Below, piece by piece: positions 30,985 to 41,594 of a DNA stretch of 64,000 bases. Positions within the stretch are counted from its first letter, which is position 1, and the number at the start of each line of letters is the position of its first letter. Location: positions 1 through 64,000 of the forward strand of contig ARYC01018621.1 in the NCBI GenBank assembly GCA_000711775.1, written 5' to 3'. A program made the position numbers and the translations under genes. The notes under the pieces are model-generated. The model had not been told where the DNA came from and ran no database searches. It worked only from the letters and a program-made list of their open reading frames with translations. The stretch is from Oxytricha trifallax (lineage: Eukaryota; Ciliophora; Spirotrichea; Sporadotrichida; Oxytrichidae).

Positions 30985-33521
30985 TTAATCTTAAATAGGA
31001 TAAGTTGACATAGAATCCACTGTCAAGTGTGTCTGGTGGTCAAATACGTGTATTTTACCCTGCAGCACAAAATTTCCAAGTTTCAAGTGCTGTAAAATGA
31101 CAAGTCCGATCAAAATAATCTCGGAAATACTAATCTGATACGGTTTGACCTTAAAAATATAACATTCAGTAGATCAGGCTAAATCTGATCTGTAGATGAG
31201 TCTGATTAGTGGGAGTTATAATTAATATTATTTATTTAAACTTGTATTTTATTGTTCTTACTTCCACGATTCAATTCTATTTTAGCAATAAAAGTTGTAT
31301 TTATTGCATTAAAATATGATATTCCTATATTTTAAAGCCTACTATGACATTGCAGATCTCTTCTATATCGAGAAGTATCTGTTCTATATCTTATAAAATA
31401 TTGTTTATCTTATTAGACGTCTAATAGGCCATATTTGAACTCATAAAAGGTGATGATAATTAAAATATATTTACTTATCTAGGTGATTTAAAATAGAAAC
31501 TGATCTCGACACTCCTGATATTTTCATTATTAATCGTATATAATGATAACCTAATAAAGATTAATATTGGTTTCGTTTAGTTATATTTATCCTTTACTAT
31601 TTTTCTATTCAATTTAATAAATATGTTTTATTGTAATTCTTTAAAGGAGATCAAATAAATTCAATCATTTACGACAAGTTTTGAATTTTTCATATAATTT
31701 CATTGATTATTATAAAGGTAACTTCCTAAATCAATGTCATTAATTAATAAATGAACTCGTCAATTCAATAGTATTTAAAAGATTACCAATATAATTTTCA
31801 CATCCATGTTCCTGTAAAATATTCTTTTTAGTGGTGAATTTATAAAATTCTTTATATTTTTATGCTTATATTAAATATTTTTAAGAATAAAGTAGTTATA
31901 ATTTAATTTAAAAAAATTTTTTTTATAATTACAAAACATTATAATAATATATATATCCATAATTTTTAATTGAATTTTTATATTTATTAGTTGTTTTCTT
32001 TTGAAAGTTTAAATCATATCTTCATTTCAGGCCTCTGAAAAAATAAGAGTAAAGAATTAAATTTGATTTTAATTATAGCTTTAAAATAATTAAAATTTTA
32101 AAAATTATATTATTAACGAAGATTCAGAGATTCTAGGAATACACATCGAATTTAACTTGTCATAATCTATCACTTTAATTAATTTGTTAATTATTTATTT
32201 TTTCCTGATGATTTGTGACAACTATTATCTGAATTTTATGACTTTAAGTTTAATTTTTTAATTATATAGTGTGTATCTTCTAGTATTAAAGTTTAAAATA
32301 ATTACTATATCACCATATAAATTCGAATTTAATTTTAATAAGCTTTCAGAAATCTAGCTACCAAGGTAAATGTATTTTAAATGACAAGATTCGTTAACTG
32401 TGTTAATGAAGCTCTTTTACCAGTAAGTATTGATAATTTAGTTTGTATATTTTAGTAAATTAAAAAGCAAATCTTTTATAATGATTTATTCTTTATTATA
32501 ATTAAAGAATAAAAATCAAAAATATTTAGGTTTCTTAATATACCCTCATTCAAATTAACTTTCAATTGAAAATATATTTGTAAAATATTCTATTATAAGA
32601 TTTTTACACTTATACTCGATTAGTATCTGTTTCTATAAAAATGTATATATTTTAAATTGATTTAAGATCTCCTTAAAAATATATGTAAGGATGGTTAATT
32701 AAATACTTCGTGTATTAAATAATCAATGATATTTTGCTACCCTTCCTTATTAATTAGATTCATTCATAAATTAATATTGGAAAATTACAATTATATAGTC
32801 ATTTTTTAGCTATAATTAAAATTTTATTTTATTTTGCAAACTAAATCATTATAAGATATAAATATTCCATTTAAATTATTTAACCGATATTATGTTTGAA
32901 AAATCTTTAATTATTCAGCAATATACTATTTTTATTAATAGTAAGATGCATTTGAATTAAAATTGTCTGTGGAATTTAAATTTTATATTGATTATCTAGT
33001 ACAGGTCCTTTTGCCATGATTTAGTCGCACCCTTATTTTAGTTTATTGAAATGCATGATGATTGTTCAACTAAATTATTTGAAGTTTAATTATTAAATTT
33101 ACATTACTTTTTATAATTTTAAACAGATTATTTAGAGGCTTATGATTAGCTTAGTCTAATAAGAAGAAATCAGTTTAAATTTAGCTATCATCATATAGAT
33201 TAATGTGGAATTGGATATATAAATATATATTTTTACAATTAAAATTTAATACTAGAAAAATTAAAATCAATATTTATCAAATAGTACAATTCAAGACAAA
33301 ATGTAAAAATAATACAGAATTTTGACCAAAAAATTAAAGATTCAACTTAAGGCATACAAGTTGAGAAAAATAACCATTAATTTTGATTTCAGTAGTTAAT
33401 TTACATAAACATTAATAAAGTAGTGCAAAAACAGATTGATTATATCTGATATACTTAATTGTTATGATTTATCTCGAATGTTGACGAAATCTAGTTCACA
33501 AATGTTTTCATAAAGAATTTG
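30985..33521. other. AT-rich DNA, mostly featureless
   Basis: 30985-31240 is less AT-rich (includes GTCAAGTGTGTCTGGTGGTC) but no frame there convinces me. From 31240 on I see no gene or repeat. Confidence 0.4.
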
Positions 33522-34166
33522 GAGTGGGGAAGTTTCCTGAACTTTTTTTAAAAATAAAATTTAATAAATTTTACATAATTCAAAAATTTAACATTTAATG
33601 ACCGATTAAATATTAAGAGGATATTGATAAATCATTTTGAAGTTCAAGAAAATAATAATCGGTAGTGTTAATAACAGAAATGAAAGAGCATTAAGAAATA
33701 TAATTGGATAATTTGTCGAAAGTGTTGTACAATAATTGCAGATGGTTGGATGGTTACAAGTTTCTTGGAAATAATGGATCTCTCATGGAACTTATATTCA
33801 TTAACCAAGGGGATGATATGAGTAGTACCTAGAGTTTAGATAACTACTAATAGAATTAAGAACATTGAATTATTTCAAAAACTTTAGAAATATATATATA
33901 GAGTGGATCAATTCCAGCCTAACATGCCTAAGAGTTCTTAAATTAACTGATATTCAGAAGAAACGAGATAATAATTAGGTTCCAGGCTAATAGAGAAATT
34001 GACTAATTGATTAATAAATTAAGTATAATTATAACAATCAAATTAGTCAGGAAGTTGCTTGATAGTTATTATAAAGATTAAATTAATTAAACAATTTTTT
34101 TTAGTGCAAGCAACTTCCCTAAAAATTTTATTTATCATAAGATAGTGCAGGAAACTTCACCCCCTC
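33522..34166. mobile_element. 645-bp MITE, GAAGTTTCCTGCA family, copy 1
   Basis: Tips GAGTGGGGAAGTTTCCTG on the left and, inverted, GAGGGGGTGAAGTTTCCTGC on the right. An inner copy of the tip motif lies near 34105 (GCAAGCAACTTCCCT). The element at 36186-36676 has the same tips and inner arrangement. Flanks AGAATTTG and TAAATTTT could be a worn 8-bp duplication. AT-rich interior, no gene. It lies 250 bp left of TBE #2. Confidence 0.7.
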
Positions 34167-34329
34167 TAAATTTTTATTATATATGCTAAAATATCTATTA
34201 AACTTAAAATATTGAATAACCTTTTTATTCTCATCTTCTGACAGATAAAAAGACCTTCAAATACAGTAATATTAAATTCTTTCTAAATATTCATTCGATT
34301 TTAACAATAATGACTATTTATAAAATTTT

Positions 34330-34412
34330 TAAATTAAAGAAGAAATAGTGAGAGAAACTGAAAATCTTGATGAGAGAGGTATCTACAAAGCTCACATGAA
34401 GACATAATATTC
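34330..34412 (+). other. short coding-like stretch abutting TBE #2
   Basis: One plus frame reads LKEEIVRETENLDERGIYKA and HMKTQ right up to the TBE terminus, suggesting the TBE landed in a gene. Too short to identify, and the continuation on the other side (after 39377) is another TBE piece. Confidence 0.3.
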
Positions 34413-34491
34413 TAAACCCAAAACTCCTTAATGAAGTTTATAAGTGCTTTGATTTGTAGAGAATTTGTTAGGGTTTGAGGTTATTAATTAA

Positions 34492-35554
34492 ATGCGAGAC
34501 AAAAATTACAAGCTTATGGGGTCTATTTATGATGAAGATTATATAGATTTAGTGTTTAAACTGCGATATGGATGTGATATATACATTGAATAAGTCAAAC
34601 CAGTATTCAATTATAAGTCATTTGCATTGCTCTTAAAGCGAAGTCCATCAACTGTTCGATCACATTGCATTTTAACAGTTTAACTATAGCAATAATAGCT
34701 GAATTCCAAGCCTTAGAGGAAGTCAAAGTTTCAATAGAAGCATATTGACTATCTTATTAATGAAAAAACTTTGAAATATTGGACTCACATCTCTCTCGAC
34801 CAACGAGCTATTACGTTTCATCGTCATTTCCCTGAGTTGAAGATCTCTGCATAGTCTGTTGCAAACATTTATAAACGAAATGGTATCTCTTACAAAGGTG
34901 TGAATCGTAGCAAGAGAGTGATTGATTTCACTCTGCCATTTTACAAAAACAACTTAAATTATATTTATAATTAAATGCAGATAGCCTAATAGAATAATAT
35001 TAAGTTTATTCATGCTGACGAGGCTATGTTTACCTTCAACACTTTCATCTCGAAGTCTTTGTATAAGAGATATAGTAATATAGAAGTATGACTAGAAATT
35101 CAAGGTATAAACAATGGCAATTCTTGGATGTATTAGCGAGGATGCTGGCTAAGAAACTTATGTTATTCATGCTCGCTCTATTAAGACAGAGCAATATATT
35201 AAGTTCTTAGAGCAGCTGAGAAAGAAGTACCCTGAATAAGAGATCATACTATTCGTTGATAATCTATCTGTTAATAAGACTTAAGAAACAAGGAAGAGTT
35301 ATGAACAACTTAGAATAATGGCAATGATCAATGTACCTTAAAGTCTATAGTTTAAAGGAATTGAGTTCTACTGGGGTATATTAAAAGGTCATTACAAGAA
35401 ACTGCTGCTCTACCACTTGATGCATGACCTACCTATCGATACAGTAGATTTCATTAAAAGCTCAGCGAAGAGAGTAGATAATTAATTGGTTTAAAAGTGT
35501 GTTAAAGAAGGGAGAGTGAATTTATATAAATAAGTTTTGTAGTTAAGTTAATGA
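34492..35554 (+). pseudogene. TBE transposase (42-kDa type), one frameshift
   Basis: Tc1/mariner-type DDE transposase that cuts and joins the element ends; TBE transposases also take part in germline DNA elimination in Oxytricha. From ATG 34492: YIDLVFKLRYGCDIYIEQVK, a helix-turn-helix-like SKRSPSTVRSH-type region (LLKRSPSTVRSH), HRHFPELKISAQSVANIYKR, then the first Asp in FIHADEAMF (about 35005). A frameshift follows YSNIEV near 35090; the next frame has TYVIHARSIKTEQYIKFLEQ, the second Asp in ILFVDNLSVNKT and the Glu in FKGIEFYWGILK, spaced D-34-E. It ends at TGA 35552-35554, about 354 codons, the expected size. All three catalytic residues are kept. Read convergently with the 22-kDa gene, 10 bp apart. 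Confidence 0.88.
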
Positions 35555-35564
35555 ATATATAAAT

Positions 35565-36852
35565 TCACATTTAAAATTATTTAGAGGGAGCTGGCTTCTC
35601 TTTCTTTTCTTCAACTTCTTGCTTCCCTCCTCCTAAGTTTCTTCTCTTGATGCCAGTTCCAGCATCTATGTTCATTGACTCTGGAGGCCAAATATTTGAA
35701 CAAAGTCTCTTGCTAACTTCATACTTTGTCTGCGACTTTCGCTCTCTGTGAAGCTTGCTCTATTCCTTCATCAAGAAGATGCCAGTACCAGATTTTTCTA
35801 AAGAGTTAAGCTACAAATCTTACTTGAAATATAAGGGTGCTTCTGCAGCTCCGATAGCTTGCTCTCACTTATCTTGATCCCTTTTTTGTCCTTATCTTCT
35901 GATGGGATGCTGTACCTTTTCTTATGAGATTCTTGAAAAATTTCTTTCAAGTAATCACCTTTAATTGTTGCAAGTATGCCAAAGAAATAGGTTTCTTTCA
36001 GGTAGTTTGTTTGACAACTGCTTCTTAGCAGGCAGGTACAGCGAAACCTCTGGGTCATTCATAGCATCATCACATAAGTTTGTCACTGAGATTTCTGGAT
36101 AGTTTGGAATTTCTGCAAACTTTACATCTTAGGTTTTCAATGCTTTCTTCTCTTCGCAGAGTATTGCTCTTAAAAATGAAATTTTGGGGGGGAAGTTTCC
36201 TGCACTGTTTTTTTATTTATGTTAAATTTAATAAATTTTACTTAAATTAACAAATTTACTTTTTTTATGACCCATCAAATATTAAGAGCATATTATTCAT
36301 CATTGAAGTAGCTCAAGAAAATATAGTATAATATTATATAGGTATGGTAAGAACAAGATAAATTGAATCAGAATTACACTGACAATTGGATACAAATTTT
36401 GAAATTACTTTAGCAAAGAAATATAAAATTTAAGAGACAGAACCTACAAATATCAGATGATAAATGTCAAAGTTTTTGGAATCTTAAGAAAGATATTGAC
36501 TATTGATTAATAAATTAAAGTAATTATAACAATAAAATTAGACCTGAAGTTAGTTGATAGTTTTTTTAAAGTGTAATTTAATTTTAAAAAATAAAAAATA
36601 TAAAATAAAAATAGTGCAGGAAACTTCCCTAAAATTTTTTTTTTATCATAAACCAGTGCAGGAAACTTCCCACCCCGAAATTTTAATACCTTCAATCGTT
36701 GGCAGGAACAAACTAAATGCATAATAAATGTTAGCCACTATGATTTTATTACCTTGCTACACCAGATAGCGATGCAAATACTCCTTGCTTCTAAATTATT
36801 TAATCAATTCTTGTGCTTGCACTCTTTTCATTGCATCATTCATTGACACCAT
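35565..36852 (-). pseudogene. TBE 22-kDa-type gene with MITE insertion
   Basis: Small TBE accessory protein of unknown role. From ATG at 36852: MVSMNDAMKRVQAQELIKQF, then YLVQQGNKIIVANIYYAFSL and FLPTIEGIK. The MITE 36186-36676 follows. Removing it with one 8-bp duplication joins GIK to ISFLRAILCEEKKALKTQDV. It continues SVTNLCDDAMNDPEVSLYLP, then after shifts IKGDYLKEIFQESHKKRYSI and SLEKSGTGIFLMKE, and ends MNIDAGTGIKRRNLGGGKQE, KKEKPAPSKQFQM, TGA 35565-35567. Without the insert it is about 265 codons. At least two frameshifts. The same C-terminal block recurs in TBE #4 near 63840-63930. Confidence 0.8.
36186..36676. mobile_element. 491-bp MITE, GAAGTTTCCTGCA family, copy 2
   Basis: Tips GGGGGGGAAGTTTCCTGCAC on the left and, inverted, GGGGTGGGAAGTTTCCTGCA on the right. 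It is flanked by GAAATTTT at 36178-36185 and 36677-36684, an exact 8-bp duplication. It splits the TBE 22-kDa-type gene, whose frame rejoins on removal. G-rich tip plus 8-bp duplication fit a Merlin-related family, though the inner tip sequence differs from the element at 39753. No gene inside; the minus-strand 71-codon frame at 36507 crosses its edge. Confidence 0.85.
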
Positions 36853-37063
36853 CTTGTCTACAGATCTAAGAAATTATATTCAAATTTAAGTTTATTGATT
36901 TCAATTATATACCTCTGTAAAACTTACTATTAAATATGGGAATCTTATGGGAGGTGAACCTCTAAGAAGGATATAGAGAAGGTTTTGGGAACTGGTTTCA
37001 AACTTGAGAGATTGATATCAATTTCTACTGTTATAGTTCCATATTTTTTAATTTAAATTGGTA

Positions 37064-37228
37064 CGTACTTAATTTGGAGCAGCTTCTAAAATGCTAGTAC
37101 TTAATTAGGAGCATAAATTAAAGCTAGTACTTAATTAGGATCACCGTAATTTTAATCATAAAATCACAAAATACCTCCTAAAGCAGTACGTACTTAATTA
37201 GGAGCACCTCTTAAATCGGTACGTTCTA
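37064..37228. repeat. cluster of a GTACTTAATTAGGAGCA motif
   Basis: Four close copies of (C)GTACTTAATTWGGAKCA in one orientation (about 37067, 37100, 37124, 37188) and a partial GGTACG at 37217. It lies in the spacer between the divergent 22-kDa and kinase genes of TBE #2. The TBE #1 spacer has CCTAATTGGTACC near 49 instead. The core CCTAATTAGGTAC also occurs near the tips of the MITE at 10150. It may be a promoter array or a worn insertion; the sequence does not decide. Confidence 0.55.
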
Positions 37229-37415
37229 CAATCAACTTATTATTGAAATTAAAAATGGTTACTTTTTCACCCATATAGAGCTGGATCGTCTCTTAACACT
37301 CATAATTCTTCTCTAATACTTTAAGAACCTCCCTTGAAACTTGTAGGCTTGCAAAGCTCTCATATAAGCTCTCAGTTATAGAGGCAGTTTCATAATTTTA
37401 AATTCAAATTTAAAT

Positions 37416-39257
37416 ATGAGCGCAACCATTTTAAGAAAAACAATAGCACTTCCATCAAACTAAACGAGACTTACCTTTGGCAGCAATAAAAAGTGTGATA
37501 ACTGTGGGATGTACTCTCATAATGAACTACCAGAGCTATCACTTGAGGTCTCTGTTATTAAAATAGAAATTAATAATAGAAAATTAATGGCAAACAAGTG
37601 TGTGGGAGACAGAGAGGAGAAGAAAGTAAGAAATGAAATTTTAATGTAAGCTCAGGAAGTTGAAGTTATTTTTGTGAGTTATGTGAGAAAGATTTTGCTC
37701 ATAAATCAAGCTGGTTCAGACATAAGAAAGAGCATAGAGAAGCCAAGCCCAGTGTATGCTTAAAGCATGATAAATAGATGGAAAGTATGACTGCTTTGTG
37801 TGCCATAAGCAATACTCTCATACAAGAAATTTGAAAAGCATATATTAAAAACTCACAAGAAAGATAAAGAAGTTGATCTGAAGCTTCTAAACAAAATAAA
37901 ACGGAGGGTATTCTAATGTCGTAGTGCCTGAATAAACTAGAGAGTTAGAGTGAGTAAAGAAGGCACGCAACCAACTGACCTCTGAAATTACAAAAATTAT
38001 TGTCAAGATTCAATACAAAAAATAAAGGTTCTTGCTTAAATTGACCTAGGAACTTCTCTTTAAAGCTACCTTATAATAGAAGACTTTTTCGATAAGAAAG
38101 TTATCAATGATCATCAATAATCATACAAGGTGTATCCCTTTAACTATCTCTTAAGTAATGATAAATATTATATGGAGTTTACAAATGAGTATCAAGTACT
38201 CACTCAAGCAAAGTTTAAAGAGTGTAGCTACTTAATCAAGCTAGATGCTGTTCCTTGCCAAGGATCATATTGCTTTCAAACTCCCACTCTATGAAATGAC
38301 CCTAAAAGATTTCATAACAGATAAAAAGAATCATAAGTAACTTAGATAAATAGCAACTCAGACCGTAAAAGGTATTAAAGAGCTTCACAAGTCAGGATTT
38401 GTTCACAGAGATTTAAAGCCAGAAAATATAATGATAAACTTCTCACCAGTAAGAGTAGCAATATTGTAGAAATACATTTGAATTTGGAAAATTAAATATA
38501 ATTAAATTAATAATAAATCAAAATCGTGGCAGTTAAAGTTGGCCAATTTGAACGATCTAGGGCTCATTCAATAGAGAATTCAAAATTAGCTAGACTTTAC
38601 TATTGGCGGTACTATTTTATCGCATCCCCAGAGCGAGATAAATGCACTTTAATTAAATGATCTAAATTCATTAAATTATACCCTCACATTAAAGTGAAGT
38701 TATCTCGCTCCAGGGATGCGATAAAATAGTACCACAAATAGTAAAGTCCAGCTAATTTTGAATTCTCTATCGAATGAGCCCAAGATCGTTAAAATTGGCC
38801 AACTTTAACTGCCACGATTTTGATTTATTATTAATTTAATTATAATTAATTTTCCAAATTCAAATGTATTTCTACAATAATCAATTTGAACAGAGACTAA
38901 AGAGTTGAGGTATCAAGGCTTGGAACTGTAATGGGAACTCAGGGGTACTATTTAGAAAGAGAAAAATGAAGAGATGGTGACTTCTAGCGGAATGTATGGG
39001 TATTAGCAGCAATAATAATAGAGTGCGATATGCCTCGCAACGATTACTACTTTACAAGGTGCGAGAAAGATGCTAAGTAAAGAATAAGGTAGTTTATAGA
39101 CAAAACCAGAGTCTCACAATAAATAAAACAAATGGCAGACTCAATAGTAATAAAACCAAACTCAAGATCAGACATATCAATAAAGCAGATAGAGTTGTGG
39201 TTATGCAAGATAAACTTTAGACCTCTACCACATGATCCAAATGTGCATTTTGAGTGA
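37416..39257 (+). pseudogene. TBE zinc-finger/kinase (57-kDa type) gene with MITE
   Basis: ATG 37416 (MSATILRKTIALPSN) follows a spacer element shared with TBE #1. First finger: FCELCEKDFAHKSSWFRHKK, about 37668-37730. Second finger in a shifted frame: YDCFVCHKQYSHTRNLK. The kinase part includes YKVYPFNYLLSNDKYYMEFT, LAKDHIAFKLPLYEMTLKDF and SGFVHRDLKPENIMINFSP near 38390-38450. The MITE 38464-38877 follows RVAI; removing it with one TA gives RVAIINLNRDQRVEVSRLGT, so the DFG position reads NLN. It ends GTQGYYLERE-like and PLPHDPNVHFE at TGA 39255-39257. Several frameshifts. The altered DFG agrees with TBE #1 and suggests these domains do not need normal kinase chemistry, or that both copies are worn. 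Confidence 0.83.
38464..38877. mobile_element. 414-bp TA-flanked MITE (TTGTAG family), copy 2
   Basis: Tips TTGTAGAAATACATTTGAAT, flanked by TA at 38462-38463 and 38878-38879. Inserted in the kinase catalytic region of TBE #2; codons GCA ATA and ATC AAT rejoin on removal. Shares internal blocks with 25128-25543 (GCGATAAAATAGTACC, CCAGAGCGAGATAA, AGAATTCAAAATTAGCTAG-like). Arms slightly diverged, so older than the perfect foldbacks. Confidence 0.88.
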
Positions 39258-39410
39258 TTAAATTAAAAACATTTACTAAATATTTCACTATAAAACCTAT
39301 TAATAACTCCATCCCCTAACAAATTCCCTACAAATCAAAGAACTTATAAACCTCATTAAGGGGTTTTGGGGTTTTGAGTCTTGCTATAGATGTTTAATTT
39401 AAAATTGGCT

Positions 39411-39625
39411 TGAGTTAATCATTATAATTATCGCATCCACAACGCAACTTAAACAATAAATCTATATACTCATTTTCATAAACTGACTCGCATATACTCA
39501 CTTAAATTACTAATATTTAAACATTAAACCCCAACATAGACCCTAATAAAACTCTAATAAAGTATGCGTTGATTGCAGCCTTTTATAATTTAAAAACTCA
39601 ATAAAACTACTGAGGGTTTTGGGGT
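39411..39625 (-). mobile_element. TBE #3, left-end fragment, inverted
   Basis: Reading leftward from 39625: a tip ACCCCAAAACCCTCAG, a terminal repeat, then the start of a transposase gene (NEYIDLLFKLRCGCDNYN, compare DEDYIDLVFKLRYGCDIYIE in TBE #2). It stops after about 20 codons, 34 bp from the right end of TBE #2. Its DNA is closer to TBE #4 at 62575 (both have GGTTTAATGTTTAAATATTA-like and TATAGATTTATTGTTTAAGT), so it belongs to a different TBE subfamily from #2. Confidence 0.8.
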
Positions 39626-39752
39626 ATGAATACAATAAAAGTAATAATATATGAGTATGCTAGATCAGAACTTTGTTTGTGATATACTCCAAGAATAATA
39701 ATCAAAATTAAGTAGCTTTAAATAAAATCTAATTCTAGACGTAAATAAAATT

Positions 39753-41170
39753 GGGGGGTCTTAGTCGGTACCATATGAAAATTTTTTTTACACCAAAAAC
39801 CTAAATCTGTACCATATAAAAAGTTGTATAATTTTCATTCAACAAAATAAATTTTTATTTTTAAATTAAATTATTTTTTATATTATTAATATTTTTTAAC
39901 TTAATTATATAAAAATTTTAATGAAACGAAAAAAAAGAGATCAAGATATTGTAAATACCGCTGATCAAATTATTCATGTTTTACAATTTATAAAGGATAT
40001 CAACAATGTCATTGAAGCACTTTAAGTTATTGGTATTCTTGAAAGAGATGTAAATGCAGGGAATGTTTACTAAATATTAAACTAAGATCAAGAACTGATA
40101 CACATGACGAACTTTTATACCAATGCTAAAGATCCTGTAGGAGAAAAAAATCAATTCAGTAAATATTTTTATTTGACAAGCATTAACAGCCAATTTGAAC
40201 TTGGTATTTATTGGTTAATCTTTACTTTGCAATTAGATATTACTAAGTATAATTTAAACATGTTTAACTACAAATTAAATTAAAAGTTAATAAAAAATAT
40301 TATCTAAGATGCAAGAAAATAAGTAGAAAATTATATGGAAATTTTTCACAGTTAAAATGAAGAATAATTACATAATTAAGATATTTAAGTGGACGAAAGT
40401 TTATTTACTAATGGAAAATTTCTTTTTAAAAAAGGCTAAATTTAACAAGAAATAAATTGTAGTAGAGTTGAGAGATAAATCTGGGTTTTTAGTATGATAG
40501 AAAGACAATCAATAAAAGCTAAAGTTTATATAGTTTAGAACATAACGATTTACATTATGGGCAATAATTTAATAATACTCATAAATAGGTTCAATTTTTC
40601 ATAATGATGGTTTTAGATCTTAATAAAAATATGCCATTTAAATAAGCAGGATTATAAAATAAAAGGTATGTCCATGAGGAATTAAAATTTAATATGTTTA
40701 ATCAATAATAGCAACAACAATAATAATAAAATGATGATGAAGAAAATGATTAAGATTATGATTAAGAAAACAAATAAGATTAAGATGTTGAAATTAAAGA
40801 TGAAGATGAAGATGAAAACAACAATGAAAATACAAGACCAAGAAATTTTAGAGGTACAAACTAAATTGTAAGTTTATGGTTTTAACTTAAAAGATATATT
40901 AAAAATATTTTTTGCGCAGTAAGAGATGAAAATTTACATGAATTTTTAATAGAGGCTCTTTGGAGAAGACATGTCAAAATGAAATAAGAAAAGCCAATGA
41001 ATCCTTAGCTGAGATTTTTAATATATTATTAATTACTTAAAATCTTTGACAGAAAAATAAATATTTTTTTAAGTGGTACCGACTTAGGATTTTGGGGTAA
41101 AAAAGATTTTTCATATGGTACCGACTTAGGTTTTCAAAAATTGGGTGGTACCGACTTAGGCCCCCCCCCC
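39753..41170 (+). mobile_element. Merlin-like transposon, 8-bp target duplication
   Basis: 1418 bp with inverted tips GGGGGGTCTTAGTCGGTACC on the left and GGTACCGACTTAGGCCCCCC on the right; the right side has three GGTACCGACTTAGG repeats. Flanked by ATAAAATT at 39745-39752 and 41171-41178. Merlin elements are eukaryotic relatives of bacterial IS1595/IS1016, with G-rich tips and 8-9-bp duplications, matching what is seen. It carries one broken transposase gene. The MITEs at 10150 and 24998 have related tips and may have been moved by this family. Confidence 0.86.
39921..41030 (+). pseudogene. Merlin/IS1595-type transposase, frameshifted
   Basis: From ATG 39921: MKRKKRDQDIVNTADQIIHV, TNFYTNAKDPVGEKNQFSKY, LNQKLIKNIIQDARKQVENY, then the first catalytic region VDESLFTNGKFLFKKGQ and IWVFSMIERQSIKAKVYIVQ, close to the IS1595 pattern DE-x-x-x-G...W-V-x-G-x-x-E. 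Frameshifts follow; pieces HNDGFRSQQKYAIQIS (second Asp), YVHEELKFNMF, a Gln/Asp/Glu-rich insert (about 40710-40840), TNQIVSLWFQLKRYIKNIF and LHEFLIEALWRRHVKMK continue in two other frames. The last two match TN-x-IE-x-x-W...LK and the end L-x-EF-x-WR. The third catalytic Glu is replaced by Val in TNQIVSLW. So the copy is dead by frame and by active site. The acidic insert is unusual for the family. Confidence 0.82.
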
Positions 41171-41178
41171 ATAAAATT

Positions 41179-41594
41179 GATGGATAAAATAAATAGCAAG
41201 TTCTTATATTGAAATGGAAGGTTTTAATTGTTTTTGAAGCTAAAGGTTAAATATTTCATTTCAAAAATTGAATAGCTAAAGAATACCTAGAGTACGTATA
41301 CTTTACAGTAGTGTGAACTACTGTATAGTACCTAAAGCTTATTTATGTAAAAATAAAATATATTTTTTGAGGAAGGTGATTAAAATGTTGACATTGTGAG
41401 TAAATCATTGCAATAATATTAATGATTTACTTCATTAAATGGCTAAAATAAAATATATAATTTAAATTGCTCAAATAAACCACTATATATTCCAATACTT
41501 AATTTCTTAATAATTATATAATGAATTATAATAAGCACACTAATGCAATAATAGATTTAATAGATGCCTAGCTTCTCATACTTTATTATAAATA
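41179..41594. other. AT-rich spacer
   Basis: Nothing recognised between the Merlin-like element and the next MITE. Confidence 0.35.

Larger units (their letters stand above)
34413..39377. mobile_element. TBE transposon #2, all three genes
   Basis: About 5 kb between inverted termini. The left terminus (34413-34480) has a worn telomere-like tip (AAACCCAAAACTCC); the right (39300-39377) ends GGGGTTTTGGGGTTTTG. Gene order is transposase (plus), 22-kDa-type (minus), zinc-finger/kinase (plus). Two MITEs sit inside: 36186-36676 in the 22-kDa gene and 38464-38877 in the kinase gene. All three genes carry frameshifts, so the copy is dead, but each frame can be followed almost end to end. Confidence 0.9.

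Noticed and set aside
41160..41170. Poly-C run as an assembly or regulatory feature
   Set aside because: Explained as the C-rich tip of the Merlin-like element, followed directly by its 8-bp duplication.
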